A stretch of 34,897 bases of DNA from Gammaproteobacteria bacterium (GTDB lineage Bacteria; Pseudomonadota; Gammaproteobacteria; HK1), in NCBI GenBank assembly GCA_022826505.1, contig JAJDUQ010000063.1, forward strand, positions 1 to 34,897. The letters run 5' to 3'. How positions within the stretch are numbered: the first letter of the stretch is position 1; each line of letters opens with the position of its first letter. The position numbers were made by a program, and so were the translations under genes. Positions 1 to 8,547 of this stretch are shown one piece after another. The notes below the pieces were generated by a model. The model worked only from the letters and a program-made list of their open reading frames with translations, searched no databases and was not told the origin of the DNA.

Positions 1-867
1 CTCGCGCAGCCAACGACCGGCAAACCCCGTGTCCGCCTGCTCCATGACGCTGTGTCTACCACAACGACCTTTGAATGGCCAGCGCCAAATCGAGTCAGGA
101 CCCCGATTACACCATCAGGACGACTTTTGATTAGCCCTGCCAACTACCTGCTGATCATTGACAACCTGCTCGAGCTGTCGCATGTCGCCTATCTCCATTC
201 CACCACCATCGGCAACGCTCCGGTGGCGGAGGACGCGGTGGTCAAGTATCACCGCGAAGGCGACGCGGTGCGGGTGACGCGCGAGATGGTGGACGTGCCC
301 GCCGCCCGCACCTACGCCGAATTCGGTGCCGAAGCGGGCAACTTCGATCGCTGGCAGACCTCGGAGTGGCGGCCGCCCGCCTACTTCCTGATCAACAACG
401 GCTCGGAATCGACCGGCCGCCGGCCACCCGGCGACCACCGTCTGTGGGACCGCGGCGAGTGGGGCTTCCAGGTCTATCACGGCGTCACACCGGCCACGGA
501 GAAGACCACCCACCAGTTCTGGGCGATCTGCCACCCCAACGCCCAGGTGCCGGAGAAGGCACGCGAGGAGTTCTACCGCCAGTGCCATCAGGTCATCTGG
601 GAGGATGTCGGCGTCTACGAAGCGCAGCAGATTGCGCTCGACACCGACCCCGAAGGCGCGAGCGCCGAGAACGTCAACGCCCGGGTGGTGCTCGACGTCG
701 ACGGCGCCTTCTTCGAAGCACGTCGCGTCATCGGGCGGATGCTTGAGGAGGAGGCGGTCGCGGCCGAGGCAAAGCGAAGCGGCCGACCGCTACCCCGACG
801 GGAACCGGCCGAGTGGCTCTCGGTGCGCGGCGAGGAGCGGGCCGCCGTGCAGCAGGCCGCCGGGTAG
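1..867 (+). CDS. Rieske oxygenase alpha subunit, VanA-like, catalytic part only (5' incomplete)
   Basis: This is the C-terminal catalytic region of an aromatic-ring or O-demethylating Rieske oxygenase. The non-haem iron site is visible as NLLELSHVAYLH, the usual D-x2-H-x4-H arrangement. The remainder follows the same order as the complete paralogue immediately downstream (DVPAA, W-Q-S-E, PAYF-INNG, H-G-TPATE-TTH, EAQQ). No Rieske [2Fe-2S] cysteine/histidine motif is present. The reading frame is open to base 1, so that domain may lie outside the window. A GTG at 52 is the first possible internal start but has no convincing ribosome site. The roughly 35 residues before the iron motif do not resemble the linker seen in the paralogue, so a truncation, an upstream frameshift or a chimeric edge is possible. 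The next gene starts 12 bases after the stop, suggesting co-transcription. The substrate is unknown. Confidence 0.75.
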   Translation, partial: LAQPTTGKPRVRLLHDAVSTTTTFEWPAPNRVRTPITPSGRLLISPANYLLIIDNLLELSHVAYLHSTTIGNAPVAEDAVVKYHREGDAVRVTREMVDVPAARTYAEFGAEAGNFDRWQTSEWRPPAYFLINNGSESTGRRPPGDHRLWDRGEWGFQVYHGVTPATEKTTHQFWAICHPNAQVPEKAREEFYRQCHQVIWEDVGVYEAQQIALDTDPEGASAENVNARVVLDVDGAFFEARRVIGRMLEEEAVAAEAKRSGRPLPRREPAEWLSVRGEERAAVQQAAG

Positions 868-879
868 GGCCGCGTCGCG

Positions 880-1911
880 ATGTTCCTGCGCAACTACTGG
901 TACGTCGCCGCGTGGGCCAGGGATCTCGGCCGCGAGCCGCTCGCGCGCATCATGCTGAACGAGCCCGTGGTGCTGTTTCGCAAGCGGGACGGCACGCCGG
1001 TGGCGCTGGAAGACCGCTGCATCCACCGGCGACTGCCGCTCTCGATGGGACGCCTGATCGGCGACGACATCCAGTGCCACTATCACGGTCTGGTGTTCGA
1101 CGGCACCGGCGCCTGCGTCAAGATCCCGGGCCAGGAGCGAATTGCGTCGGCGGTGCGGGTCAAGTCGTATCCGGCGGTCGAGCGCAATCAGTGCATCTTC
1201 GTGTGGATGGGCGACCCCGACGCCCCCGACGAATCCAGGATCCCGACCCACTTCAGCGTGCTCGACAACGAGGGGTGGACCACGAGCCTGGTCGATCGCC
1301 CGGTGAAGTGTCACTACCAGCTCATCAACGACAATCTGCTCGATCTCTCCCACCTCGCGACGGTGCACGCGTCGACGGTCGGCACCGCCCATGTCGCCGA
1401 CGTCGCCGACGTCGTGGCCGAGCGCGACGGCGACCACGTCAAGGTCTCGCGCTGGACCATGGATGTGCCGGCGGCGACCACCTACCAGCAGTTCGGCCAA
1501 TACGACGGCAACATCGACCGCTGGCAGGTCTCGGAGTTCTTTCCGCCCGCCTATTTCCGCATCAACAACGGTGCGGCGTCGGCCGACACCGGCGCCCGCG
1601 ACGGCCAGGGCGACAAGCGCTGGGATTTCTGGGTCAGCCACGGCATCACCCCGGTCACCGAAGCCACGACCCACTATTACTGGGCCCTGGCCCACAACAC
1701 CTGGACCGACGACGCCGGCGACATCGCCGAGTTCCACCGCCAGTGCCACCACGTGGTCGGCGAGGACCTCGAGGTGTTCGACGCCCAGCAGGCCTGCATC
1801 GACCTCGACCCCGAGGCACCGACCTTCAACATCCGCTACGACGCGGGTCCGATGATGGCGCGGCGCATCATCGATAGATTGCTGTCCGAGGAAGCCGGGC
1901 AGACGCCGTAG
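880..1911 (+). CDS. Rieske non-haem iron oxygenase, vanillate O-demethylase (VanA) family
   Basis: This is a complete 343-residue oxygenase component. The Rieske cluster ligands are C47-x-H49 and C66-x2-H69. The mononuclear iron motif is D151...D155-x2-H158-x4-H163, where the aspartate bridges to the neighbouring subunit in this family. The C-terminal FDAQQ segment and a final ARRIIDRL helix match the VanA/dicamba/toluenesulfonate monooxygenase branch rather than the large dioxygenases. Such enzymes take electrons from a separate ferredoxin reductase (VanB type), and none is visible in this window. The gene directly follows a close paralogue. Tandem oxygenase alpha subunits may mean two related substrates or a duplication. 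VanA-like enzymes usually demethylate or hydroxylate aromatic or N/O-methylated compounds, but the specific substrate is not deducible here. Confidence 0.9.
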   Translation: MFLRNYWYVAAWARDLGREPLARIMLNEPVVLFRKRDGTPVALEDRCIHRRLPLSMGRLIGDDIQCHYHGLVFDGTGACVKIPGQERIASAVRVKSYPAVERNQCIFVWMGDPDAPDESRIPTHFSVLDNEGWTTSLVDRPVKCHYQLINDNLLDLSHLATVHASTVGTAHVADVADVVAERDGDHVKVSRWTMDVPAATTYQQFGQYDGNIDRWQVSEFFPPAYFRINNGAASADTGARDGQGDKRWDFWVSHGITPVTEATTHYYWALAHNTWTDDAGDIAEFHRQCHHVVGEDLEVFDAQQACIDLDPEAPTFNIRYDAGPMMARRIIDRLLSEEAGQTP

Positions 1912-2117
1912 AGTCCACGGACGGAAATCGCCGTCGCTTCGAATGGCCGGATGTCATTTCGAGCCTTGCCCGCGCGCGCCCCGGCTGGTGCGCAGACGTC
2001 GCGGCATGAGCGCGGCCCGCCTCTCCCCGCGCGCGAGACCCGGTCCCGACGATTTCGGAAGGGCCGGTCGAATCGAACTACGCTCGGGAGAGATCTCTTG
2101 GAAACGCGTTCATGTAC

Positions 2118-3395
2118 CTATGGCCCGATCAGCCGCGTCAGCACCAGCGAAACGTCCGGCACGTAGGTGACGATCGCGAGCGACAGGATGTTGATCAGGA
2201 TGAACGGCATCACGCCGCGATAGATCGCAGCCAGCGGCGCCCGCAACACCGACTGCACGACGAAGATGTTGAGTCCGAAGGGCGGGGTGAACATTCCGAT
2301 TTCGAGGTTCATCACCATGATGATGCCGAAGTGGATGAGGTCGATGTCGGCCGCGGTCACGATCGGGATGAGTAGCGGCGTGAGGATGATGATGGCCGAC
2401 GTCGGATCGAGCAGGCAGCCGACCAGCAGCAGCAGCAGGTTGATGGCGAGCAGCACCATCCAGGTCTCGGCGCCGATGTCCTGGATGAACGCGACGATGG
2501 CCTGCGGGACACCGCTGACGGTGAGCAGCCAGGAATACAGTCCGGCCGCGGCGATGATGATGAAGATCTGCGCGCACACGTAGGCCGTGCGCACCGCCGC
2601 CACCCAGACGCCGCGCCAGTCGAGGTCGCGATAGGCGAACATGGTCACCGCGATGGCGTAGATTCCGGCGACTGCGCCCGCCTCGGTCGGGTCGAAGATG
2701 CCGGAATAGATGCCGCCGAGGATGATGAGCGGCGTCAGCAGCGCCAGCACGCCGTTGCGTGTCGCGCCGAGAATCTTTCGCAGGCTGAACGACTGGGTGG
2801 TGCCGAGCTTGTTGATACGGGCGTAGACGTAGATGTAGGCGGCCATCATCCCGGCCAGCAGCAGGCCGGGAAGAAATCCGGCGATGAACAGCTTCACCAC
2901 CGACACCTCGGCCGAGCCGCCGTAGATGATCATCGCGATCGAAGGCGGAATAATCACCGCGATTGCACCCGACGATGCCAGCACGCCGGCCGCGAAGCTC
3001 TCGGTGTAGCCGTTTCGAAGCAGCGGCTTGTACAGCACCTGCCCCACCGCGGCGGTAGTCGCGGCCCCCGAGCCCGACATCGCACCGAAGAACGCGCATG
3101 ACCCGACCGCCGTGATTGGCAGGCTGCCCCGCATGGGCCCGGCCATCGACAACACCCAGGCGACGATGCGGTTTGACAGACCGCCGCGACTCATCAGTTC
3201 GCCGGCGAAGATGAAGAACGGCGCTGCGAGGAACGACAGGTTGTCGACGCTGCCGAACATCTTCAGGTGGGCGATGGTGAGCGGCACGTCCATGAAGAAG
3301 AACAGCACCACCGCCGAGGTGGTGACGAGGATCAGGAAGACGGGAAAGCCCAGCGCGAGCAGGCCGAGCGGCAGCAGGACCATCACCCAGGCCAT
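2118..3395 (-). CDS. dctM: TRAP transporter large permease subunit (DctM family)
   Basis: This 425-residue, very hydrophobic protein is the 12-helix translocation subunit of a tripartite ATP-independent periplasmic transporter. Family landmarks are visible in order: PFFIFAGELM near residue 60, the glycine/serine-rich GAMSGSGAATTAAVG near 105, GAIAVIIPPSIAMIIYG near 145, and AGFLPG near 170. A GMFTPPFGLN segment near the C-terminus is typical of substrate-path loops. It couples sodium-driven uptake of organic acids with the small subunit DctQ, whose gene ends 41 bases upstream on the same strand. The length is normal for the family. The matching binding protein gene lies on the opposite strand and carries a stop codon, so the system's function is doubtful. 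Confidence 0.92.
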   Translation of the reverse strand: MAWVMVLLPLGLLALGFPVFLILVTTSAVVLFFFMDVPLTIAHLKMFGSVDNLSFLAAPFFIFAGELMSRGGLSNRIVAWVLSMAGPMRGSLPITAVGSCAFFGAMSGSGAATTAAVGQVLYKPLLRNGYTESFAAGVLASSGAIAVIIPPSIAMIIYGGSAEVSVVKLFIAGFLPGLLLAGMMAAYIYVYARINKLGTTQSFSLRKILGATRNGVLALLTPLIILGGIYSGIFDPTEAGAVAGIYAIAVTMFAYRDLDWRGVWVAAVRTAYVCAQIFIIIAAAGLYSWLLTVSGVPQAIVAFIQDIGAETWMVLLAINLLLLLVGCLLDPTSAIIILTPLLIPIVTAADIDLIHFGIIMVMNLEIGMFTPPFGLNIFVVQSVLRAPLAAIYRGVMPFILINILSLAIVTYVPDVSLVLTRLIGP

Positions 3396-3436
3396 CAGCC
3401 CGCCACCCTGGAGAAGTTCCTGGCACGCATCTCCGG

Positions 3437-4006
3437 TCAGACGCCGATGTCCATCGGCTTTTGCCTGGAATCGTCCGCAAGCTCGTCGTGCCCGGCACCG
3501 AGCTCACCCCTGATGTTGGCGCGGAACCGCACCACGACCGCCACCATCATGAAGAAGAACCCGATCAGCACCATGGAGTGGGGAATGACCATCGGGATCT
3601 CCGCTGCCACGCTGCGCTTGCCGAACTTGGCTTGCAGCAGCGTCACTTCGAACGACTGGGTGACGATGAACGCGCAGATCAGGATGAACAGCACGGTGGA
3701 GACGAAATTGACGATCTCCTTCCACGGGCTTTTCAGCATTTGAGAAAGGATGTCCATCCTGAGGTGATTGCCGTCCCAGGTGACGAGAATCGCCGCGATG
3801 TAGACGAACGAGATCATCACGTAGGTCAGCGCTTCCTCGGCCCAGAAGAACGGCGCAAGGAACACGTAGCGCGCGACGACGTTGGCGGCGGTGATGCCTA
3901 CGATGACCAGCACCAGCAGGCCGGCGATGAATCGCGGAATCGCGAGGATGGCGCGCTCGATGCGCGCGCGGCGTTCGCAGACCTGTGAACTCGAGGCGTC
4001 GCTCAT
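3437..4006 (-). CDS. dctQ: TRAP transporter small permease subunit (DctQ family)
   Basis: This 189-residue protein has four predicted membrane helices (about residues 22-45, 60-80, 100-120 and 142-165). It carries the family signature NVVARYVF...FFWAEEALTYVMI after the first helix and a W-x-G-NHLRMDIL stretch in the loop between helices 2 and 3. It is the small membrane subunit that anchors DctM and helps receive substrate from the periplasmic binding protein. It lies first in a two-gene minus-strand unit with dctM. Its start at 4006 faces the dctP start at 4234, so the 227 bases between them must hold divergent promoters. The charged C-terminal tail after residue 170 is variable in the family. 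Confidence 0.9.
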   Translation of the reverse strand: MSDASSSQVCERRARIERAILAIPRFIAGLLVLVIVGITAANVVARYVFLAPFFWAEEALTYVMISFVYIAAILVTWDGNHLRMDILSQMLKSPWKEIVNFVSTVLFILICAFIVTQSFEVTLLQAKFGKRSVAAEIPMVIPHSMVLIGFFFMMVAVVVRFRANIRGELGAGHDELADDSRQKPMDIGV

Positions 4007-4233
4007 GCTGCGTCCCCTGGTTTGGCGCCCCGTACCGGCGGGCCGTGGCGGCGGTTGACGACGCTGCCGGACTCCCAGGCAATTTGAAGTCGAGCCGCTT
4101 GTTATTTCTCAACTTTCCCGGGCGGATGAGGTGCGCGGCAGATTCGGATCGACTGCAACCCTCAGGTTTACATTAACGAGGTCGATCTCTAAGCTCAACC
4201 GAGCCACGACAACCAGAATCGAGGAGAGAAACG
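4007..4233. promoter_or_regulatory. Divergent intergenic region between dctQ and dctP
   Basis: These 227 bases separate the 5' ends of dctQ (minus) and dctP (plus), so both promoters should be here. The part nearest dctP is richer in A and T than its surroundings, as expected of a promoter. A clear ribosome site, GAGGAGAG, sits just before the dctP start codon. I could not identify convincing -35/-10 boxes or an operator palindrome by eye. Confidence 0.5.
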
Positions 4234-5301
4234 ATGGCAGCAGCTATCTGCAGAACAATTTGTCGTGTGGCCCGGATCCTCGTCGTTGCGTCTTGCGCCG
4301 CCCTGGTTTCTCTGCCGTCCCAGCAGGCGGCCGCGGCCGAATTCGTCATCAAGGTCGCGATCTTCCCCACCGACGAAATCCACCACGAGTTCGGACGCAA
4401 GTACGAGCAACGCCTCGAAGAGGTGACCGACGGCCGTATCGACGTCCAGTTGTTCCCCGGCCGCCAGCTCGGCAACGTGACCGAAATGGTCGACGGCGTG
4501 CAGGTGGGCACGATCGAGATCAGCATGCTGCCCCCCGGCTTCTTCAAGGGGGTCGACCCGCGCTTTCAAGTGGCGGATGTTCCCGGTCTGTTCGATGACA
4601 TCGCGCACATTTCCCGCGCTCTGAGCTGCCCCGACTTCCGTGATCCGTTCATGCGGCAGGCGGAAGACAAGGGGATGATCGGCGTCGCGATCTTCGACTA
4701 CGGGCCGACGGCCTACGCGTCGATCGAGCCGATTCGAACGCTCGCCGATTTCAAGGGCAAGAAGATTCGCGTGCTGGCCACCGATGTCGAACGAGCGGTC
4801 ATTGACGAGTTCGGCGGTACCGGCATCCCGATGGACATGGGCAACGTCATTCCCGCGCTGCAGCGCGGTCAGCTCGACGGCATTCGCAGCACCATCGTGG
4901 TCCTGGCGGCGCTCAAGTTCTACGACGTCGCCAAGTACATCACGCTGGTCGAGGACACCCACATTCCCGACATGGCGATGATGAGCAAGAGCTTCTACGA
5001 CAGTCTGCCGCCCGATCTGTAGAAGGCCGTGATGGACACCGGTCGCGAGCTCGAGCGCTACATGGAAGATGTCGTGATTCGCTACGACCGCCGGGCCGCC
5101 AACCTCTGGCGCGAGAAGGGGGGTGAGGTCATTCGGCTGTCGAGCGCCGAGCGCGACGAGTTCATGCAGCGTACCGCGCCCATCAGCGACAGGATCATGG
5201 GCGGGGATCCGGAGCTCGCGCCAATCTACAATCTGCTGAAGACGTGCGCGGAGCGAACCCGCCTCACCGAGCATGAGCGCAAGAAGGGCTCGGGCCTCTG
5301 A
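4234..5301 (+). pseudogene. dctP: TRAP transporter substrate-binding protein DctP, interrupted by an in-frame TAG
   Basis: The gene encodes a periplasmic binding protein of the DctP family. It has a signal peptide (about residues 1-34, cleavage after the AAAA before EFVIK) and an N-terminal lobe with HHEFG and G-R-I-D-V-Q-LFPGRQLG. The family signature around K-I-R-V is followed by ALQRGQLDG near residue 210. At 5020-5022 the frame meets TAG within PPDL*KAVMDTGRELE. The frame continues uninterrupted for 93 more codons with family-typical sequence to a TGA at 5299. The usual residue at this site in homologues is Q, and CAG to TAG is a single transition. TAG also ends other genes in the window, so it is a normal stop here. 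The truncated product (262 residues) would lack the C-terminal helices. A sequencing error or amber suppression are the alternatives. Confidence 0.85.
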
Positions 5302-5326
5302 AGCAGCGGCGTTCACGGGTGTCGAG

Positions 5327-5360
5327 GAAGGGGCCGGCCGTTGCGCCGGCCCTTCTCTTT
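5327..5360 (+). terminator. Rho-independent terminator after dctP
   Basis: A GC-rich stem, left arm 5327-5338 and right arm 5345-5355, pairs perfectly except for one extra G in the left arm. It has a six-base loop and is followed by TCTTT. It lies 26 bases after the dctP stop and points the same way, so it should end that transcript. Confidence 0.75.
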
Positions 5361-5623
5361 AGGTGTGCCGGGGATGATCAGCAGCTTGGAGGTGCAAGTT
5401 CTCTATCCAGCCCGATGGCGGCGAAGGATTGACGAAGCGCAAGGTGTCGTCGCGAGACGGGGTGTGAAAGAAGCGTGGAGCAAAGCCGCCCGATTTCGAA
5501 CATCACCGCTACGGCTGCCATCCAGAGGCCGCGACGCGGCGCACCGCGCGTTCCGTTTCGCCGCCCGAGTTCCGATTCGATCTGCATTTCCGCGCCGCCA
5601 TATGGCCCGGAGATCGTGTCGGC
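5361..5623. other. Intergenic stretch before the glutamine-synthetase-like gene
   Basis: Together with the terminator, this makes a gap of just over 300 bases between dctP and the next gene. I see no supported coding sequence, no RNA gene and no strong palindrome. It presumably holds the promoter of the downstream ligase gene. Short open frames on both strands have no ribosome site or recognisable protein. Confidence 0.4.
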
Positions 5624-6985
5624 ATGACTGATCCCGTTCAACACGCCAGGGCATTCTTCGAAGCCCATCCGGAGATTGACGTCCTCGAAACGTTCATCGT
5701 CGACGTCAACGGACAACTGCGCGGCAAGTGGGTGCCGGTTCGCAGCGCGGCCAAGGTCATGACGGGGCAACTGCGCTTTCCGAGCTCCTCGTTCTCGCTC
5801 GACATCTGGGGAAGCGAGGTTCCCGCGTCGGACACTGGCGCCGTAGCCGGGGATCCCGACGGTGTGTGCACTCCGGTTCCAGAAACCCTGGGAGTCGTGA
5901 CCTGGACGGAGCGTCCAATGGCGCAACTCCTGTTGAGCATGAACGACCGTGACGGCACGCCCGTCTTCGCCGACCCGCGCCATGTGCTGGCTCGGGTGAT
6001 CGATCGCTACGAAGCTCGGGGCTGGACCCCCGTGGTTGCCTGCGAGCTCGAATTTCACCTCATCGATCGGGACCTGGATCACGGTCGGCCGGTGCCGCCG
6101 CGTTCGCCCGCCACCGGCCGCAGGCTCTCGGACCGCAACGTGTACGGCGTTACCGAACTGGAAGAGTTCGAATCCGTCTTCGCCGACATGGCCAGAACCT
6201 TCGAGGCACAGGGCATCCCCGCGGATACCTCGATTTCGGAGTACGGCGTCGGGCAGTACGAGATCAACTTGCGCCACGTGCCGAACGGCCTGCTGGCGGC
6301 CGACCACTGCGTTCTCATGAAGCGCGCGGTCAAGGGCGTGGCGCGCAAGCACGGTCTGGATGCGACCTTCATGGCGAAGCCCTTCGCGAAGGACTCCGGC
6401 AACGGCCTGCACGTCCATTTCAGCGTGCTCGACAAAAGCGGCCGCAACCTCTTCGCCATCGAGGACGGCAAGGGGATGCGCTATCTGCGCCACGCGATGG
6501 GGGGTCTTCTCGCGACGATGAACGATGCCATGGCCGTTTTCTCGGTGAATGCGAATTCCTTCCGGCGCTTCGAGGAAGGTGCGTTCGCTCCGACCGCCGC
6601 GACGTGGGGCTGGGACAATCGCAACACCGCGCTCCGTGTGCCCGACAGCGATGCGGCCGGAATCCGGGTCGAGCACCGGGTGGCGGGTGCCGATTCCGTA
6701 CCCCACCTGGTGATCGCCGCGGTGCTGGCAGGTGCGCTCCATGGCATCGACAACGGGATCGATCCCGGCGAACCGGTCGCCGGCAATGCCGTTGCGGACG
6801 ATGCGGCGAGACTGCCGGCATCGTGGGACGACGCCCTCGAAGCGTTCGAAGAATCCGACTTCATCGGCGGGGTCTTCGGCGAGCCCTTTCGCAAGGCGTT
6901 CGCCGCATCGAAGCGTCAGGAGAAGCAGAAGTTCGAGGCCATCATCACGACACTCGAGTACGAGACCTATCTGCGCAACATCTAG
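5624..6985 (+). CDS. Glutamine-synthetase family ligase, gamma-glutamylpolyamine synthetase-like
   Basis: This 453-residue protein has the glutamine synthetase fold. The N-terminal beta-grasp domain occupies about residues 1-110. Metal-binding glutamates lie in CELEFHL (E141, E143) and SEYGVGQYEINL (E206, E213). The ATP/metal histidine motif is SGNGLHVHFSV (H263, H265), followed by NANSFRRF near 312, NRNTALRVP near 334 and RVEHRVAGADSVPHL near 350. The sequence type is closer to PuuA/GlnA3-like enzymes, which ligate glutamate to putrescine, spermidine or ethanolamine-like amines, than to housekeeping GlnA. The substrate assignment is an inference from this type and from polyamine-type ABC importers elsewhere in the window. 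It is transcribed alone and converges on the RidA-like gene at 7233. Confidence 0.85.
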   Translation: MTDPVQHARAFFEAHPEIDVLETFIVDVNGQLRGKWVPVRSAAKVMTGQLRFPSSSFSLDIWGSEVPASDTGAVAGDPDGVCTPVPETLGVVTWTERPMAQLLLSMNDRDGTPVFADPRHVLARVIDRYEARGWTPVVACELEFHLIDRDLDHGRPVPPRSPATGRRLSDRNVYGVTELEEFESVFADMARTFEAQGIPADTSISEYGVGQYEINLRHVPNGLLAADHCVLMKRAVKGVARKHGLDATFMAKPFAKDSGNGLHVHFSVLDKSGRNLFAIEDGKGMRYLRHAMGGLLATMNDAMAVFSVNANSFRRFEEGAFAPTAATWGWDNRNTALRVPDSDAAGIRVEHRVAGADSVPHLVIAAVLAGALHGIDNGIDPGEPVAGNAVADDAARLPASWDDALEAFEESDFIGGVFGEPFRKAFAASKRQEKQKFEAIITTLEYETYLRNI

Positions 6986-7232
6986 CGTGTTCGCGCTCCG
7001 GCGCCTCGAACCGCTCATTGAAGAGTCCCCATCCTCAGGTGATGTCCGAGGGCACTTCGACCCGCACGAGTGCAGACGGCTACTTCACTTCGCGCATGGA
7101 ACGGTGTAACGGAGACCCCAACCCTGAACCGGACGGGTTTGATCGTTGCGACCACGAACGTGCGGCATCTTTCCCGATTCGTCCCGGCACCACTCTGGTC
7201 TGAAATCGCATGAGCGGTTCCGACGATGGCGC

Positions 7233-8444
7233 TCACCGTGGCTCGACCCCTCTCCGCGGACTGATCGCCGCGATCGCTTCGATCTCCACCAGCATCCCCG
7301 CATGGGCCAGTTCGTCGACGGGCACGTCGCTCGAGGTCGGACCCGGCGGCGGGAAGCAGCGGCTTCGCGGTTCGGCGCCATCGCGCGAGGCCCCGGCACC
7401 GACACGGTGACAGTAGTAGGTATTGAGCTTCAGCACGTCATCGAAGGATGCGCCCGCCGCTCCCAGGACCCGGGCCACGTAGCGCATGACAAGCTCGGTC
7501 TGGTCCGCACGGCTTCCCGCGCCGACGACCCTGCCGTGCTGGTCGAGCGCTGCCTGGCCGCCGACGAACACCCATGGGCCGCAACGCAGACCCTGGCTGT
7601 AGGGAGTCGGTGACGGCCAGTCCCAGTGCCGCGCGGGTTTCAGGGTCCGGCGCGGCAGTGGTTCGCCGCGGTTCGAGCGTATTGCCCAGGCATCCATCCG
7701 GATCAGCAACCCCGGCCCCGTCGATTCAGGGATCGTGATCCCCGTCACCGCGGGGCGTGCGGCGGCCAGGAAATCGAACCGATCCTGCGCGGCGCGCCGG
7801 TATGCTCGCGGCGAGGGCGGGGGTGCACGCCACGTGTTGAACTTGACGATGTCGCCGGGGCCGGCCCCGAGCCCGTCGAGGACCGCGGCGACGCCGTCCA
7901 GCGCATGACGGTTCTGGGACGGCAGGTCGCCGCCGAACAACACCTCCCCTCGTTCATCCAGTGCCGACTGGCCGCTGGTGAAGATGAATTCGTCACAGCG
8001 CAACCCGTGGCAGAATGGCTCCGGCAGCGATGCGAGCCCCGGGACGTCGAGCGGTGCTCGCTCGATCCGCCGTCCGGCCGCACCGCGCATGGCGTACGCA
8101 TCGACCGCGATCAGAAGCCCGGGCGAGACGAGACGCGGCAGCGGCACCATGGTCAGTGTCGTCAGGACATCGGGACCCAGGGCGCGTGCGAGCAGATCGC
8201 GCATCTCCCACTCCCCGCACCCCGGTTCGGGGACGTGGAACACGATCAGCTTGGCGAGGTCGGAGAGGTCCGCTCCCACTCTCTCGAGCCGCTCCCGGAC
8301 GCGGCCGACGACAGCGACCACCTGCGCCCGGGCGTCGCCCGGGTGCGCGACCTGCCCGAACGAGTCGAAATCGGCTTGCCCGGAGACTGCAATCAGGCGG
8401 TCGCGGCGCGCGACCTCACGGCCGGGCGGCGCTTCGTTCGTCAT
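7233..8444 (-). CDS. Protein with three tandem RidA/YjgF-like domains
   Basis: This 403-residue protein contains three consecutive copies of the RidA-type fold. Copy 1 (about 15-118) has LIAVSGQADFDSFG and LLIAVDAYAM. Copy 2 (about 140-255) has FIFTSGQSALDERG, DIVKFNTW and LLIRMDAWAI. Copy 3 (about 280-396) has VFVGGQAALDQHG, DVLKLNTYY and MLVEIEAIAAI. RidA proteins are normally about 130 residues and form trimers with active sites between subunits, so three copies could fold as a built-in trimer. Copy 2 keeps an arginine (AARPAVTG) where RidA uses one to deaminate enamine/imine intermediates. The other copies appear not to. The start at 8444 is chosen because the domains begin soon after it; an in-frame extension to 8549 is low complexity. 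The gene is divergent from the epoxide-hydrolase-like gene at 8548. The reaction is unknown. Confidence 0.8.
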   Translation of the reverse strand: MTNEAPPGREVARRDRLIAVSGQADFDSFGQVAHPGDARAQVVAVVGRVRERLERVGADLSDLAKLIVFHVPEPGCGEWEMRDLLARALGPDVLTTLTMVPLPRLVSPGLLIAVDAYAMRGAAGRRIERAPLDVPGLASLPEPFCHGLRCDEFIFTSGQSALDERGEVLFGGDLPSQNRHALDGVAAVLDGLGAGPGDIVKFNTWRAPPPSPRAYRRAAQDRFDFLAAARPAVTGITIPESTGPGLLIRMDAWAIRSNRGEPLPRRTLKPARHWDWPSPTPYSQGLRCGPWVFVGGQAALDQHGRVVGAGSRADQTELVMRYVARVLGAAGASFDDVLKLNTYYCHRVGAGASRDGAEPRSRCFPPPGPTSSDVPVDELAHAGMLVEIEAIAAISPRRGVEPR

Positions 8445-8547
8445 CGGCCGCTCATCCGTAGCATGCGGAGAACCTCCGGGCGGATTGCTCCGGACGCTAT
8501 GATGGCGGCTACGGAATGTGACGGCGAGTCGAGCGCGAGTCCCGAGC

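Noticed and set aside
5018-5024. TAG in dctP as a site of recoding to pyrrolysine or another residue
   Set aside because: TRAP binding proteins are not known to carry such residues, TAG terminates other genes here, and a CAG-to-TAG change is sufficient.
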